A stretch of 64,000 bases of DNA from Lysobacter changpingensis (GCF_017308985.1 NZ_JADWPE010000004.1:1-64000), one strand, 5' to 3'. Numbered from the stretch's first letter, positions 27,697 through 36,736 are shown. Made by a program: numbers and translations. Notes: generated by a model from the sequence alone, not told the origin.

Positions 27697-28582
27697 TCTC
27701 AACGCCACCTCCGCCGCCAACGGCAGCGCGCGCGCGCCGGTACGCGTCATCGCGGTGGCCAGCGGCAAGGGCGGCGTGGGCAAGACCTCGGTGTCGGTGA
27801 ACCTCGCCATGTCGCTGGTCCACGCCGGCCAGCGCACGCTGCTGCTGGACACCGACCTGGGCCTGGCGAACGTCGACGTGATGCTCGGCCTGTCGCCGCA
27901 GTTCACCCTTGCCGACGTCTTCGCCGGCCGCTGCGAACTGCAGGACACGCTGCTGGAAGGCCCGCGCGGTTTGTGGGTCGTCCCCGCCGCGTCGGGCAAG
28001 CGCCACATGACCGAACTGCTGCCGCAGCAGCACGTCGGCCTGGTGCACGCCTTCTGCCAGCTCGACCTGCCGCTGGACGCGATGGTGGTCGACAACGCCG
28101 CCGGCATTTCCGACAGCGTGCTGACCTTCTGCCAGGCCGCGCAGGACGTGATCGTGGTGGTCTGCGACGAGCCGGCCTCGGTCACCGACGCCTACGCGCT
28201 GATCAAGGTGCTCAGCCGCGAGCGCGGCGTCACCCGCGTGCAGGTGCTGGCGAACCAGGTCAACAACGCGATCGAGGGCAAGCAGCTGTTCGAGAAGCTC
28301 GAACGCGTCAGCGCGCGCTTCCTCGATGTCACCCTGCACTACCTCGGCGCGATCCCGCGCGACGAATGGCTGCGCCGCGCGATCCAGCGTCAGGAAGCCG
28401 TCGTCGAGGCCTTTCCCGGCTGCCCGTCGGCGCTGGCCTTCCGCGACATCGCGCGACGCGCCGGCAGCTGGCAGTCGCCGCTCGGCCCGCGCGGCGGCGT
28501 GGAGTTCTTCATGGAACGCCTCGTCGCCCATGGCGCGAATGCCGCCAACGCCAACGACCCGCTGAGGAGCGCCGTCGCATGA
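27680..28582 (+). CDS. fleN: Flagellar number regulator FleN (FlhG/MinD-like ATPase)
   Basis: A ParA/MinD-type ATPase that restrains FleQ and FlhF to keep flagellar number low. The 300-residue protein has the deviant Walker A SGKGGVGKT at 28-36 and DTDLGLANVDVMLGL near 59-73, the usual FleN/FlhG pattern. It overlaps flhF by 17 bases and fliA by 4 bases. Together with fleQ at 7561 and flhF it predicts a polar, single or few flagella arrangement. Confidence 0.95.
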   Translation: MHSPADLNATSAANGSARAPVRVIAVASGKGGVGKTSVSVNLAMSLVHAGQRTLLLDTDLGLANVDVMLGLSPQFTLADVFAGRCELQDTLLEGPRGLWVVPAASGKRHMTELLPQQHVGLVHAFCQLDLPLDAMVVDNAAGISDSVLTFCQAAQDVIVVVCDEPASVTDAYALIKVLSRERGVTRVQVLANQVNNAIEGKQLFEKLERVSARFLDVTLHYLGAIPRDEWLRRAIQRQEAVVEAFPGCPSALAFRDIARRAGSWQSPLGPRGGVEFFMERLVAHGANAANANDPLRSAVA

Positions 28583-29346
28583 ACGCCGCCGCCGCCCAAT
28601 ACAAGGCGACCCAGCGCGCGGCCGACCACGGCAACGCCACGGAGATCGTCGAGAAACACGGCGAACTGGTGCGCCGCATCGCGCACCACCTCGCCGCGCG
28701 ACTGCCCGCGAGCGTGGAGATCGACGACCTGATCCAGGCCGGCATGCTCGGCCTGATCGACGCGGCGCGGAATTTCCAGGCCGATCAAGGCGCCGCGTTC
28801 GAAACATATGCATCCATCCGCATCCGCGGCGCGATGATCGACGAGATCCGCCGTGGCGACTGGGTGCCGCGTTCGGTGCATCGCCGTTATCGCGACGTGG
28901 TCGCGGCGACACGCGAGGTCGAACAGCGCACCGGCCGCGCCGCGACCGCGCAGGAAGTGGCGGTCGCGCTCAACGTCCCGCTCGACGAATACCACCGCAT
29001 GCTCGAGGACGCCGCGCGCGGCCAGCTGATCAGCCTGGAAGCGCACCTGGACGAACACGACGGCGAACCGCACCTGGCGCACCACGCCGGCGCGACGCCC
29101 GCGCGCGAGTTCGAGCAGGTCGCCTTCAAGGAAGCGCTCGGCGCGGCCATCGGCCATCTGCCCGAGCGCGAACAGCTGGTGCTGTCGCTGTACTACGAGC
29201 AGGAACTGAACCTGCGCGAGATCGGCGCGGTACTCAACGTATCCGAATCGCGCGTGTGCCAGATCCACGGCCAGGCGATGCTGCGGTTGCGCTCGCGCCT
29301 GGGCGAATGGCGCGGGACGCACGGCGATGACGACGACGAGTTCTGA
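28579..29346 (+). CDS. fliA: Flagellar sigma-28 factor FliA
   Basis: A sigma factor for late flagellar and chemotaxis genes. The 255-residue protein shows region 2 with VEIDDLIQAGMLGLIDAARN and a C-terminal region 4 with LREIGAVLNVSESRVCQIHG. It ends the flhB-fliA unit; its start overlaps fleN. Its likely targets in this window are the sigma-28 boxes before fliC, the STAS-cheY-cheA2 operon, receptors at 45719 and 51581, and the TonB-domain gene. Confidence 0.97.
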   Translation: MNAAAAQYKATQRAADHGNATEIVEKHGELVRRIAHHLAARLPASVEIDDLIQAGMLGLIDAARNFQADQGAAFETYASIRIRGAMIDEIRRGDWVPRSVHRRYRDVVAATREVEQRTGRAATAQEVAVALNVPLDEYHRMLEDAARGQLISLEAHLDEHDGEPHLAHHAGATPAREFEQVAFKEALGAAIGHLPEREQLVLSLYYEQELNLREIGAVLNVSESRVCQIHGQAMLRLRSRLGEWRGTHGDDDDEF

Positions 29347-29347
29347 C

Positions 29348-29417
29348 CGCCCGGGCAAGCGCAGCGCACCCGGGGACCCACGCGCACGACCCGGGTGCGC
29401 TCCGCTTGCCCGGGCTG
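29348..29417. repeat. REP doublet 9 (short + short, decayed)
   Basis: It starts directly after the fliA stop. The GTAG head is lost and the tail reads CTGC, so this is the most decayed copy. Confidence 0.75.
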
Positions 29418-29466
29418 CAACCGCCTGATCTTCCCTTTTGAACCACTTCGTATCGAGCAAGCCCAC

Positions 29467-29859
29467 ATGGACAAGAACATCCGCATCCTCATCGTCGACG
29501 ACTTCTCGACCATGCGCCGCATCGTCAAGAACCTGCTCAACGATCTGGGCTTCCACAACACCGCCGAGGCCGACGACGGCTCGACCGCGCTGATCGAGCT
29601 GAAGAAGGCGCCGTTCGACCTGGTCGTCACCGACTGGAACATGCCGGGCATGCCGGGCATCGACCTGCTCAAGGCGATCCGCGCCGACGCGTCGCTGGCG
29701 AAGATCCCGGTGCTGATGGTCACCGCCGAAGCCAAGCGCGAGCAGATCATCGAAGCCGCGCAGGCCGGCGTGAACGGCTACGTCATCAAGCCGTTCACCG
29801 CGGCGACGCTGGAAGACAAGCTCAACAAGGTGTTCGAGCGCCTGGGAGCCGCCGCGTGA
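29467..29859 (+). CDS. cheY: Chemotaxis response regulator CheY
   Basis: A single-domain regulator of 130 residues that carries the signal from CheA to FliM. Acidic pair D11-D12, phosphoacceptor D56 (VVTDWNMPG) and the conserved lysine in YVIKPF are present. It is very close in sequence to enterobacterial CheY ([17 protein letters not shown]). The stop overlaps cheZ, the usual cheYZ pair. Confidence 0.97.
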   Translation: MDKNIRILIVDDFSTMRRIVKNLLNDLGFHNTAEADDGSTALIELKKAPFDLVVTDWNMPGMPGIDLLKAIRADASLAKIPVLMVTAEAKREQIIEAAQAGVNGYVIKPFTAATLEDKLNKVFERLGAAA

Positions 29860-30494
29860 CCGACGCGCCCTCCTTCGAGAAGGCGCTCAGCGAGGATCGG
29901 CAGGCCGTCATCGCGCGCCTGCACGCGGCGCTGTGGGCGCTGGAACACGACGACCTCGCCGGCTGGCGCAGCAACGTCGACGCGCTGATCCAGTGGCGCA
30001 GCCAGCCGCTGGTGCAGGGCCTGGCGAAGCTCGCGCGCGAACTGGACACCGCGCTGGGCAACGGCAGCGCGAATCCGAACGCATCGCTGCCGGAAGCCTG
30101 CGCGCGCCTCGAGCACGTCGTGCACGTGAGCGAGGACGCGAGCCATCGCACGCTCGATTTGATCCAGGAATGCGGCGTCCTGCTGGGCACGCTGCCGGAT
30201 GCATCGACCGACGAACAAGCCGCGACCATCGCCGCGATCCGCTCGCGCATGTCGGAAATGACCGCGGCGCAGGGCTATCAGGACCTCACCGGCCAGATCA
30301 TCCGCCGCGTCGTCGAACTCGTCCGTGCGGTGCATGCGGGTCTGGGCGAGATCACCGACGGCGAGGCGACGCCAATCCACCTTAGCCACCTCAACCACAA
30401 CAACCGCGGTTACGGCCCGTCGGTGGCGGGCGTGGACCCGACGCCCGCGACGCAGGAAGACGCGAACGATCTGCTGTCGTCGCTGGGGCTTTGA
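29856..30494 (+). CDS. cheZ: CheY-P phosphatase CheZ
   Basis: CheZ removes phosphate from CheY. The 212-residue helical protein has the catalytic motif [11 protein letters not shown] near 144-154, including the essential Asp and Gln. It ends in the CheY-binding peptide [10 protein letters not shown]. It overlaps cheY by 4 bases. A REP doublet separates it from cheA. Confidence 0.95.
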   Translation: MTDAPSFEKALSEDRQAVIARLHAALWALEHDDLAGWRSNVDALIQWRSQPLVQGLAKLARELDTALGNGSANPNASLPEACARLEHVVHVSEDASHRTLDLIQECGVLLGTLPDASTDEQAATIAAIRSRMSEMTAAQGYQDLTGQIIRRVVELVRAVHAGLGEITDGEATPIHLSHLNHNNRGYGPSVAGVDPTPATQEDANDLLSSLGL

Positions 30495-30557
30495 GGCGTT
30501 CGACGCGAGTCATGCCGATGAGAACGGATGAAGCAAATCGCGGCGCGCGTCGCTCTT

Positions 30558-30642
30558 GTAGCCCGGGTAAGGCCGAAGGCCGCACCCGGGGCAACGTCTC
30601 CGGCGCCGCAAACCCCGGGTGCGCTTGGCTTACCCGGGCTAC
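30558..30642. repeat. REP doublet 10 (long + short arm), cheZ-cheA gap
   Basis: The right arm carries a GTG in frame with cheA, which gives a false N-terminal extension to the kinase. Confidence 0.85.
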
Positions 30643-30671
30643 CAACGCCGGGCTCCGCGTGACCGCGTCAC

Positions 30672-30705
30672 TCGTTCCTCACCCCTCTCCTCTCGTTTCC
30701 TGCTC
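30672..30705. repeat. CTCGTTCC-type repeat before cheA
   Basis: CTCGTTCCTC and CTCTCGTTTCC units fill the leader up to the cheA ATG. The same family recurs at 32386-32550, 37495-37607, 48640-48672, 51416-51520 and 61190-61266. Here only the CTCGTT orientation is present. Confidence 0.6.
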
Positions 30706-32424
30706 ATGAGCGCCATCGCCAACGACATCGCCGCCGACTTCCTGATCGAAGCGCGCGAGATCCTCGACCAGCTCGGCGAGCAGATGGTCGCGCTGGAACA
30801 CGCGCCGACCGATCGCGACGCGCTCAACGCCGTGTTCCGCGGTTTCCACACCATCAAGGGCGGCGCGGGCTTCCTCGACTTCGGCCCGATGGTGGAGATC
30901 TGCCACGCGGTGGAGGATCGCCTCAACGTCGCGCGCGACGGCACCGTGCCGATGGACGCGGACGCGTTCGACGGTGCGCAGCAGTCGCTGGACCTGCTGG
31001 TGGACATGCTCGCGGCCGTGTCGAACGGCGAGGAACCCGAACACGCACCGGCCGGGTTGCTGCAGTCATTGCGCGACGGCGCGAAGGGTTTCGTCACGCA
31101 CGTGCCGACGATTTCGGCGAAGCCGGTCGCGAAGCCGGCCCCTGCGGGCGACGCAATCGCACGGACTTCACCTCCTCCCCATCTCTCCCCGCAGGCAGCG
31201 GGAGGAGCAAAAGCCGCGGCTCCTTCAAAAGCCGCCGAAGACCCCACCGTCCGCGTCGACGTGCGCCGCCTGGACGCCATGGTCGACCTGGTCGGCGAAC
31301 TGGTGCTCGCGCGCAACCGCCTGAAGACCATCCGCCCGCGCCTGCGCGACGAGGACCTCGACCGCGCCGTGACCGCGCTCGACGTCGCCACCTCGCGTTT
31401 GCAATCGGCGGTGATGATGGTGCGCATGCAGCCGGTCGGACGCGTGTTCGCGCGCTTCCCCAAGCTCGCGCGCGACGTCGCGCGGCAGGTGAAGAAGTCG
31501 GTCGAACTGGAGATCATCGGCGCGGAAACCGAACTGGACCGCAACCTCGTCGAAGCGCTGGCCGATCCGCTCGTGCACCTGGTGCGCAACGCGATCGACC
31601 ACGGCATCGAATCGCCCGAGGCGCGCCGCGCCGCCGGCAAGCCCGAACAGGGCATCGTGCGCCTGTCGGCGCAGCAGGAAGGCGACCATGTCTCGATCGA
31701 AGTCAGCGACGACGGCGCCGGCATCGATCCGGAAAAGATCCGCCGCAGCGCAATCAGGAAGGGCCTGATCGATTCCGATGCCGCCGCGCGGCTGACCTCG
31801 GACGAATGCCTCAACCTGATCTTCATGGCCGGCTTCTCCACGCGCAGCGAAGTCAGCGACCTGTCCGGGCGCGGCGTCGGCATGGACGTGGTGCAGTCGA
31901 AGATCCGCGAACTGTCCGGCCAGGTGCAGATCCATTCGGAGGTCGGGCGCGGTTCGCGCTTCGCGATCCGCGTGCCGCTGACGCTGGCGATCCTGCCGAC
32001 GCTGCTGATCGAACTGGACGAGGACGTCTACGCGCTGCCGCTGGTGCGCGTGGTCGAAGTGCTCGCGCACGAGCGCATCGAACCGCTGTGGGTCGACGGC
32101 CAGCGCATGCTCGACCTGCGCGACGAACCGCTGCCGCTGATCGAGCTGCGCACCTGGCTCGGCCTGCCGCCGGAACCCGGCGCGGCGACGACCTGCGTGG
32201 TGCTGCAGTCGGGCGATTCGCGCTTCTGCCTGACGGTGGATCGCGTGCGCGGTCGCGAGGAAGTGGTCATCAAGGCCCTGCCCCGCACGCTGCGCGGCCT
32301 GGCCGGTTACGCCGGCGCCAGCCTGGTCGGCGACGGCCGCATGGCGCTGATCCTGGATGTCGACGCGCTGCTCAGGACCGGCCTGCGGGCCAGGAACGAA
32401 GGCCGGGGAACCAGGAACGAGTGA
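30706..32424 (+). CDS. cheA: Chemotaxis histidine kinase CheA (first copy)
   Basis: The kinase of the main chemotaxis pathway, 572 residues. P1 histidine phosphotransfer domain with H48 (FRGFHTIKGGAG), then a disordered linker, P3 dimerisation (about 185-245), P4 ATPase with NAIDHGIE and GRGVGMDVV, and P5 CheW-like (about 425-560). I see no P2 CheY-binding domain. The linker contains a CCTCC/GGAGG palindrome at 31166-31211 in frame. The last dozen codons ([12 protein letters not shown]) come from the GGAACGAG repeat, so the C-terminus has been rewritten. The start ATG at 30706 follows repeat sequence; upstream codons are REP-derived. Confidence 0.94.
   Translation: MSAIANDIAADFLIEAREILDQLGEQMVALEHAPTDRDALNAVFRGFHTIKGGAGFLDFGPMVEICHAVEDRLNVARDGTVPMDADAFDGAQQSLDLLVDMLAAVSNGEEPEHAPAGLLQSLRDGAKGFVTHVPTISAKPVAKPAPAGDAIARTSPPPHLSPQAAGGAKAAAPSKAAEDPTVRVDVRRLDAMVDLVGELVLARNRLKTIRPRLRDEDLDRAVTALDVATSRLQSAVMMVRMQPVGRVFARFPKLARDVARQVKKSVELEIIGAETELDRNLVEALADPLVHLVRNAIDHGIESPEARRAAGKPEQGIVRLSAQQEGDHVSIEVSDDGAGIDPEKIRRSAIRKGLIDSDAAARLTSDECLNLIFMAGFSTRSEVSDLSGRGVGMDVVQSKIRELSGQVQIHSEVGRGSRFAIRVPLTLAILPTLLIELDEDVYALPLVRVVEVLAHERIEPLWVDGQRMLDLRDEPLPLIELRTWLGLPPEPGAATTCVVLQSGDSRFCLTVDRVRGREEVVIKALPRTLRGLAGYAGASLVGDGRMALILDVDALLRTGLRARNEGRGTRNE
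31166..31211. repeat. CCTCC/GGAGG palindromic element inside cheA
   Basis: CACCTCCTCCCCATCTCTCC followed by GCAGGCAGCGGGAGGAGC, in the linker between P1 and P3, read as PPPHLSPQAAGGA. Confidence 0.65.
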
Positions 32425-32550
32425 AGGCAGGCCGGCTCAAGTCGGGCAGGCGGCAACCGTTAAGAACTAGGAACGGGTGAACAGGAACGAGACACGAGTG
32501 AGCGCTGACGTCCCTGCTCGTTTCCCGCTGCTCTTCCCTCGTTCCTGAGC
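32386..32550. repeat. GGAACGAG / CTCGTTCC repeat cluster, cheA end to motA leader
   Basis: Several GGAACGAG units (from 32395 to about 32490) are followed by inverted CTCGTTTCCC and CTCGTTCC units (about 32517-32547). The first units encode the end of CheA. The rest fills the cheA-motA gap. Confidence 0.7.
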
Positions 32551-32565
32551 CAGGACCATCGACCC

Positions 32566-33306
32566 ATGGACAGACTCTCCGTCATCGGCATCGTACTCGC
32601 GCTGGTCGCCCTGGTCGGCGGCAGCATCCTGAAGGGCGCAGGCCTCTCCGGCCTGTGGTCGCCGGCGGCGTTCGTCATCGTGATCCTGGGCACGTGCGCG
32701 GCGATCCTGGTGCAGACGCCGATGGCGACGTTCAAGCGTGCGCTGGCGATCGTGCGCTGGGTGTTCCGCCCGCCGGTGCAGGACCGTCCGGCGATGATCG
32801 CGCGCCTGGTCGAGTGGTCCACCGTCGCGCGCCGCCAGGGCCTGCTCGGCCTGGAAGCGGAAGTGCAGGCGCAGGACGATCCGTTCGTGCGCAAGGGCCT
32901 GCAGATGGTGGTCGACGGCGTGGAGCCCGAATCGATCCGGCAGATGCTGGAGATCGAACTGCACGGCCAGTCGCAGCGCGACCTCGCCGCGGCGAAGGTG
33001 TTCGAGGGCGCCGGCATCTATTCGCCGACGCTGGGCATCATCGGCGCGGTGCTCGGCCTGATGGCGGTGATGAAGAACCTCGCCGACCCGAGCAAGCTCG
33101 GCCACGGCATCGCCGCCGCGTTCACCGCGACGATCTACGGCATCGGCCTTGCGAACCTGATGCTGCTGCCGATCGCGGCCAAGCTGAAGGGCCTGATCAA
33201 CCAGCAGGCCGACGAGCGCGAGATGATCATCGAAGGCCTCATCGGCATCGCCCAGGGCGAGAACCCGCGCAACATCGAAGCGCGGCTCAACGGCTTCGTG
33301 GTCTGA
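32566..33306 (+). CDS. motA: Flagellar stator protein MotA (MotC type)
   Basis: A proton-channel stator subunit of 246 residues with four transmembrane segments, two near the N-terminus (about 4-24 and 30-50) and two around 148-200. The conserved SPTLGIIGAVLGLMAVM lies at the third. Position in the chemotaxis cluster, before a D24-bearing MotB and parA, matches Pseudomonas motC-motD. No other stator pair is in the window. Confidence 0.93.
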   Translation: MDRLSVIGIVLALVALVGGSILKGAGLSGLWSPAAFVIVILGTCAAILVQTPMATFKRALAIVRWVFRPPVQDRPAMIARLVEWSTVARRQGLLGLEAEVQAQDDPFVRKGLQMVVDGVEPESIRQMLEIELHGQSQRDLAAAKVFEGAGIYSPTLGIIGAVLGLMAVMKNLADPSKLGHGIAAAFTATIYGIGLANLMLLPIAAKLKGLINQQADEREMIIEGLIGIAQGENPRNIEARLNGFVV

Positions 33307-33322
33307 CGGAGCGCGCACGATC

Positions 33323-34435
33323 ATGGCCGGTCGCCGCCGACACCAGCACGAGGAGCACGCCAACCACGAAGCGTGGGCGATCCCCTATGGCGACCTGATC
33401 ACGCTGCTGCTCGCCTTCTTCGTGGTGATGTACGCGATTTCCTCGATCAACGAGGGCAAGTACCGCGTGCTGGCCGATGCGCTGTCGTCCGCGTTCGGCG
33501 GACCGCCGCGCACGGTGACGCCGATCCAGCTGGGCATGCACCAGCTGCGCGGTTCGGCGTTCGATCGTCCCTCGCTGGTGACGCCGGGTTCGAAATCCGG
33601 GCCGTCCTCGTCCACGCCCATCGCCTCGCCGCGCATGAAGCAGGTGCTCGACATGCCGACCTTCGGCGCCAGCGGCAGCGCGAAGGAGGCCGCGCGCCAG
33701 GTGAGCGAACGCGAGTCGGCGCAGGGCGCGCAGCTGCATTCGATCGGCCGGCGCATCCAGGAGGCGCTGTCGGAACTGGTGAAGCAGAAGCTGGTCACCG
33801 TGCGGCGCAGCTACAACTTCCTGGAAGTCGAGATCCAGAGCGACATCCTCTTCGCCAGCGGCGTCGCGGTGCCCAACCCGCGCGCGGTCGACACCGTGCG
33901 CCGCATCGCCACCGTGCTGGCCGACGAGCCCAACGCGCTGCGCGTGGAGGGTTACACCGACAACATGCCGATCGCGACGGCGCAGTTCCCGTCGAACTGG
34001 GAACTGTCGACCGCGCGCGCGGCGAGCATCGTCCACGTGATGGCGCAGGCGGGCATTTCGCCGGCGCGCCTCGCGGTGGTCGGCTACGGCGAATACCAGC
34101 CGGTCGCCGACAACGCCACGCCCGAAGGCCGCAACGCGAACCGCCGCGTGCTGCTGGTGATCCTCGCCAGTCCGCAGGGCCCTGACGCGGTCGAGGACCG
34201 CTCGCCGCCGACGATCGCCATGGACGACGACGCGGCTGATGACGACACGGCCGACGACGTCGCCGCCGACCTCTACCCCGCCGCGAAGGCGCCGGGCGCC
34301 GCCGCGGCCGCCGCGCGCGCGCATGGCGCGGGGAACGACGGCATCGCCGCCGAAACCGATCGCACCGCCGCCGACGCCGCGCGTGCGGCGGCGGCACGAA
34401 CGAATTCCACCACCACCCAACCGGGAGCGGGCTGA
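33323..34435 (+). CDS. motB: Flagellar stator protein MotB (MotD type)
   Basis: The stator partner that anchors to peptidoglycan, 370 residues. A single transmembrane segment near 21-40 contains the proton-carrying D24 (IPYGDLITLLLAFF). The OmpA-like domain near 165-285 contains VEGYTDNMPIA and the NWELSTARA motif. The last 80 residues are an Ala/Asp-rich low-complexity tail, longer than usual. The stop overlaps parA (TGATG). Confidence 0.94.
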   Translation: MAGRRRHQHEEHANHEAWAIPYGDLITLLLAFFVVMYAISSINEGKYRVLADALSSAFGGPPRTVTPIQLGMHQLRGSAFDRPSLVTPGSKSGPSSSTPIASPRMKQVLDMPTFGASGSAKEAARQVSERESAQGAQLHSIGRRIQEALSELVKQKLVTVRRSYNFLEVEIQSDILFASGVAVPNPRAVDTVRRIATVLADEPNALRVEGYTDNMPIATAQFPSNWELSTARAASIVHVMAQAGISPARLAVVGYGEYQPVADNATPEGRNANRRVLLVILASPQGPDAVEDRSPPTIAMDDDAADDDTADDVAADLYPAAKAPGAAAAAARAHGAGNDGIAAETDRTAADAARAAAARTNSTTTQPGAG

Positions 34436-35214
34436 TGCGCGCCTGGGCAATCGCCAACCAGAAGGGCGGCGTCGGCAAGACCACGACGTCGCTGTTGCTT
34501 GCACGCGGCCTCGCGACCGCGGGAAACCGCGTGCTGCTGCTCGACCTCGATCCGCACGCGTCGCTGACGCGCGCCTTCGAGATCCCCGCCGATCCGCCGC
34601 CATCCGGCACCCACGACCTGTTCAGCGGCAGCGGTGCCGGGCTGCTCGAACTGGCGCGCTACACGCACGTGCCCGACCTGCAGGTCGTCGCCGCGCAGGC
34701 CGCGCTGGCGACGCTGGAACGCCGCGGCGCGACGCAGCCGGGCCTGGGCCTGGCGCTCGGTCGCGCGTTGCACACCGTGCGCGAGGTCTACGACTACGTG
34801 CTGATGGACTGCCCGCCCACGCTCGGCCTGCTGATGGTCAACGCGCTGGCGGCGGCCGATCGCCTGATCGTGCCGACGCAGACCGACCCGCTCGCGCTGC
34901 ACGGCCTGGCCGACATGCTGCGCACGGCGGAGATGGTCGAGCGTTCGCGCCGCCGCCCGCTGCCGCGCCACGTGCTGCCGACGCTGTTCGACCGCCGCAC
35001 GCGCACGGGCGTGGCGAGCCTGTACGAGTTGCAGGACCGCTACGGCGACCGCGTCTGGACGCACGCCGTGCCGATGGACACGCGCCTGCGCGATGCGGCC
35101 TCGCTGGTGAAGGCCGATCCGCCGGACGGTCGCGGCGTCGACATGTACCGGCGCGCATTGAAGTGGCTGCTGGAGCAGGAAGCCGCCGGCGATCAGCACA
35201 AGGAAGCGGCTTGA
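34435..35214 (+). CDS. ParA-family ATPase (ParC-like) of the chemotaxis cluster
   Basis: A ParA/Soj-type ATPase of 259 residues with Walker A KGGVGKTTT at 10-18 and DLDPHASLTRAF near 42-53. In Vibrio and Pseudomonas the equivalent protein (ParC) places chemotaxis arrays at the old pole. It lies between motB and the CheW-domain parP-like gene, the same order as in those bacteria. It is not a plasmid partition gene: no parB or replication gene is present. Confidence 0.9.
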   Translation: MRAWAIANQKGGVGKTTTSLLLARGLATAGNRVLLLDLDPHASLTRAFEIPADPPPSGTHDLFSGSGAGLLELARYTHVPDLQVVAAQAALATLERRGATQPGLGLALGRALHTVREVYDYVLMDCPPTLGLLMVNALAAADRLIVPTQTDPLALHGLADMLRTAEMVERSRRRPLPRHVLPTLFDRRTRTGVASLYELQDRYGDRVWTHAVPMDTRLRDAASLVKADPPDGRGVDMYRRALKWLLEQEAAGDQHKEAA

Positions 35215-35275
35215 GATTTGCAGGGCCCTGCGTTGCCGCCTTCGCGCGCGGCGATGCGCCCGTAACGGAACCGAC

Positions 35276-36499
35276 ATGAACCATCCCGCCCTCGACGCCT
35301 ACCTCGACGAACTGCTCGACCTCACGGTCGATGCGGTGGCGCCTGCGCCTGTGGCGGCGAATGCGCCGGTGATGGCGCTGGCGAGCGGTGAGGCTGTCGC
35401 TGACGGCAACGCTGCGCCGTCGGTGATCGATGCGGGGTTGCTTGCGGAATTGGACTCCGATCCGTTGTTCGCCGGACAGCTACGCGGCGCGCAGGTGCCG
35501 GGCTCCGGGCACGACCGCGCTGTGGACGTCACCCCTCCCCAACCCTCGCCTGCAGGCAGGGGAGGGAGCGTTGAGGCTGCAGCTCACGACGACGTTTCGA
35601 CGACGTTGATCGACGCGGGTCTGCTTGCCGAACTGGACTCCGATCCGTTGTTCGCGACGAATGCTCCGGCAAGTCCGGCCACGTCGCGGATCGATCCGGG
35701 GTTGCTCGCCGAACTGGACTCCGATCCGCTGTTCGCTGCGCCCGAAGTCGCGGCGTCGCAGATCGATCCAGGCCTGCTCGCCGAGCTCGACTCCGACCCC
35801 TTGTTCGCTGCGCCGGACGTCGCCGCGCCGCAGATCGATCCCGGGCTGCTCGCCGAACTCGACTCCGATCCGCTGTTCGCCGCGGCCATGGCCGCACCGG
35901 CTGCGCCGTCCATGTCGAGCGCCGCGGCTTCTGCTTCGGCGTCGATACCGGCTTCCGCTCCCATCGCCGCACCCGCGCCCGCAACACCCCCGCAACCACC
36001 CGCCCACCGCCCCACCAGCGCGCAACCCGACGCCCGCACCGGCCTGCGTCCGGTCGAATTCACCCCGCCCGCGTTGCCGCCGTCGGTCACCACCACGCAC
36101 CGCTGGCTGCGCGTCGCCGTGGGCGAGGACAGCTACGCGATCGAACTGCTGCGCGTGCAGGAAGTCGGCCGCACCGCGCCCATCGTCGCCATGCGTGGCG
36201 CGGCGCCGTCGGTGCTCGGCGCGATGAACCTGCGCGGGCGGATCGTGCCGGTGTTCGACCTGGGGCTGTGGCTCGGCACCGGCCGCGTCACGCCCGACGA
36301 GCGCGCGCGCATCGTCGTGGTCGAACGCGACAACGAACTGATCGGCGCACTGGTCAGCGCGGTCGACGACGTGGTGACGCTCGGCCCCGATCGCATCGAA
36401 CCGCCGCTGATGGCGTCGCCGTCGCGGGCGATCGTGGGTGTCGCGCGCGTGGTGGCGAAGCCGACGGTGCTGCTGGACGCCAATGCCTTGTTCGGGTGA
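35276..36499 (+). CDS. CheW-domain protein with five LLAELDSDPLF repeats (ParP-like)
   Basis: A 407-residue protein with a C-terminal CheW-like domain (about 275-407), placed right after a parC-like gene, as ParP is. ParP links chemotaxis arrays to the polar ParC. The N-terminal 205 residues are disordered and hold five copies of ID[AP]GLLAELDSDPLFA at 51-66, 112-127, 139-154, 163-178 and 187-202. Copies 3-5 are regularly spaced by 24 residues. Between copies 1 and 2 lies a CCTCCCCTGC-type palindrome read as [13 protein letters not shown]. The repeats look like multivalent binding motifs; the partner is unknown. Confidence 0.85.
   Translation: MNHPALDAYLDELLDLTVDAVAPAPVAANAPVMALASGEAVADGNAAPSVIDAGLLAELDSDPLFAGQLRGAQVPGSGHDRAVDVTPPQPSPAGRGGSVEAAAHDDVSTTLIDAGLLAELDSDPLFATNAPASPATSRIDPGLLAELDSDPLFAAPEVAASQIDPGLLAELDSDPLFAAPDVAAPQIDPGLLAELDSDPLFAAAMAAPAAPSMSSAAASASASIPASAPIAAPAPATPPQPPAHRPTSAQPDARTGLRPVEFTPPALPPSVTTTHRWLRVAVGEDSYAIELLRVQEVGRTAPIVAMRGAAPSVLGAMNLRGRIVPVFDLGLWLGTGRVTPDERARIVVVERDNELIGALVSAVDDVVTLGPDRIEPPLMASPSRAIVGVARVVAKPTVLLDANALFG
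35530..35570. repeat. CCTCCCCTGC-type palindromic element inside the parP-like gene
   Basis: CACCCCTCCCCAACCCTCGC then CTGCAGGCAGGGGAGGGAG. It interrupts the regular spacing of the LLAELDSDPLF repeats. Confidence 0.8.
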
Positions 36500-36511
36500 G
36501 GAGCGACGCTT

Positions 36512-36528
36512 GCGCGCCACTGGCGCGC
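36512..36528 (+). terminator. Possible weak terminator after the parP-like gene
   Basis: A perfect 7-bp GC stem, GCGCGCC-ACT-GGCGCGC, lies 13 bases after the stop. It has no T-run, so termination is uncertain. Confidence 0.3.
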
Positions 36529-36629
36529 GTCGAGACGAACGACCGGCCATGGATGGACGGGCCGGGCGTTCCGGGAGCTGAAGCGTCCCGCCATGGATGG
36601 CAGCGGTGCGTCCGATCGAAGCGGCTCTT

Positions 36630-36714
36630 GTAGCCCGGGTAAGGCCGAAGGCCGCACCCGGGGCAACGGCGCCGGAGACGATGTTCCCGGGTGCGCTTCG
36701 CTTACCCGGGCTAC
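36630..36714. repeat. REP doublet 11 (long + short arm)
   Basis: It lies in the 299-base gap between the parP-like gene and the STAS gene, just upstream of a sigma-28 promoter. The rest of the gap holds a short direct repeat of GCCATGGATGG (near 36548 and 36591) and no gene. Confidence 0.85.
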
Positions 36715-36736
36715 AAACGCCCGCCACGCCACGCAC

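Noticed and set aside
34435-35214. ParA gene taken as evidence for a plasmid or integrated element
   Set aside because: It is embedded between motB and a CheW-domain gene in the conserved order of the polar chemotaxis array system, without parB or replication functions.
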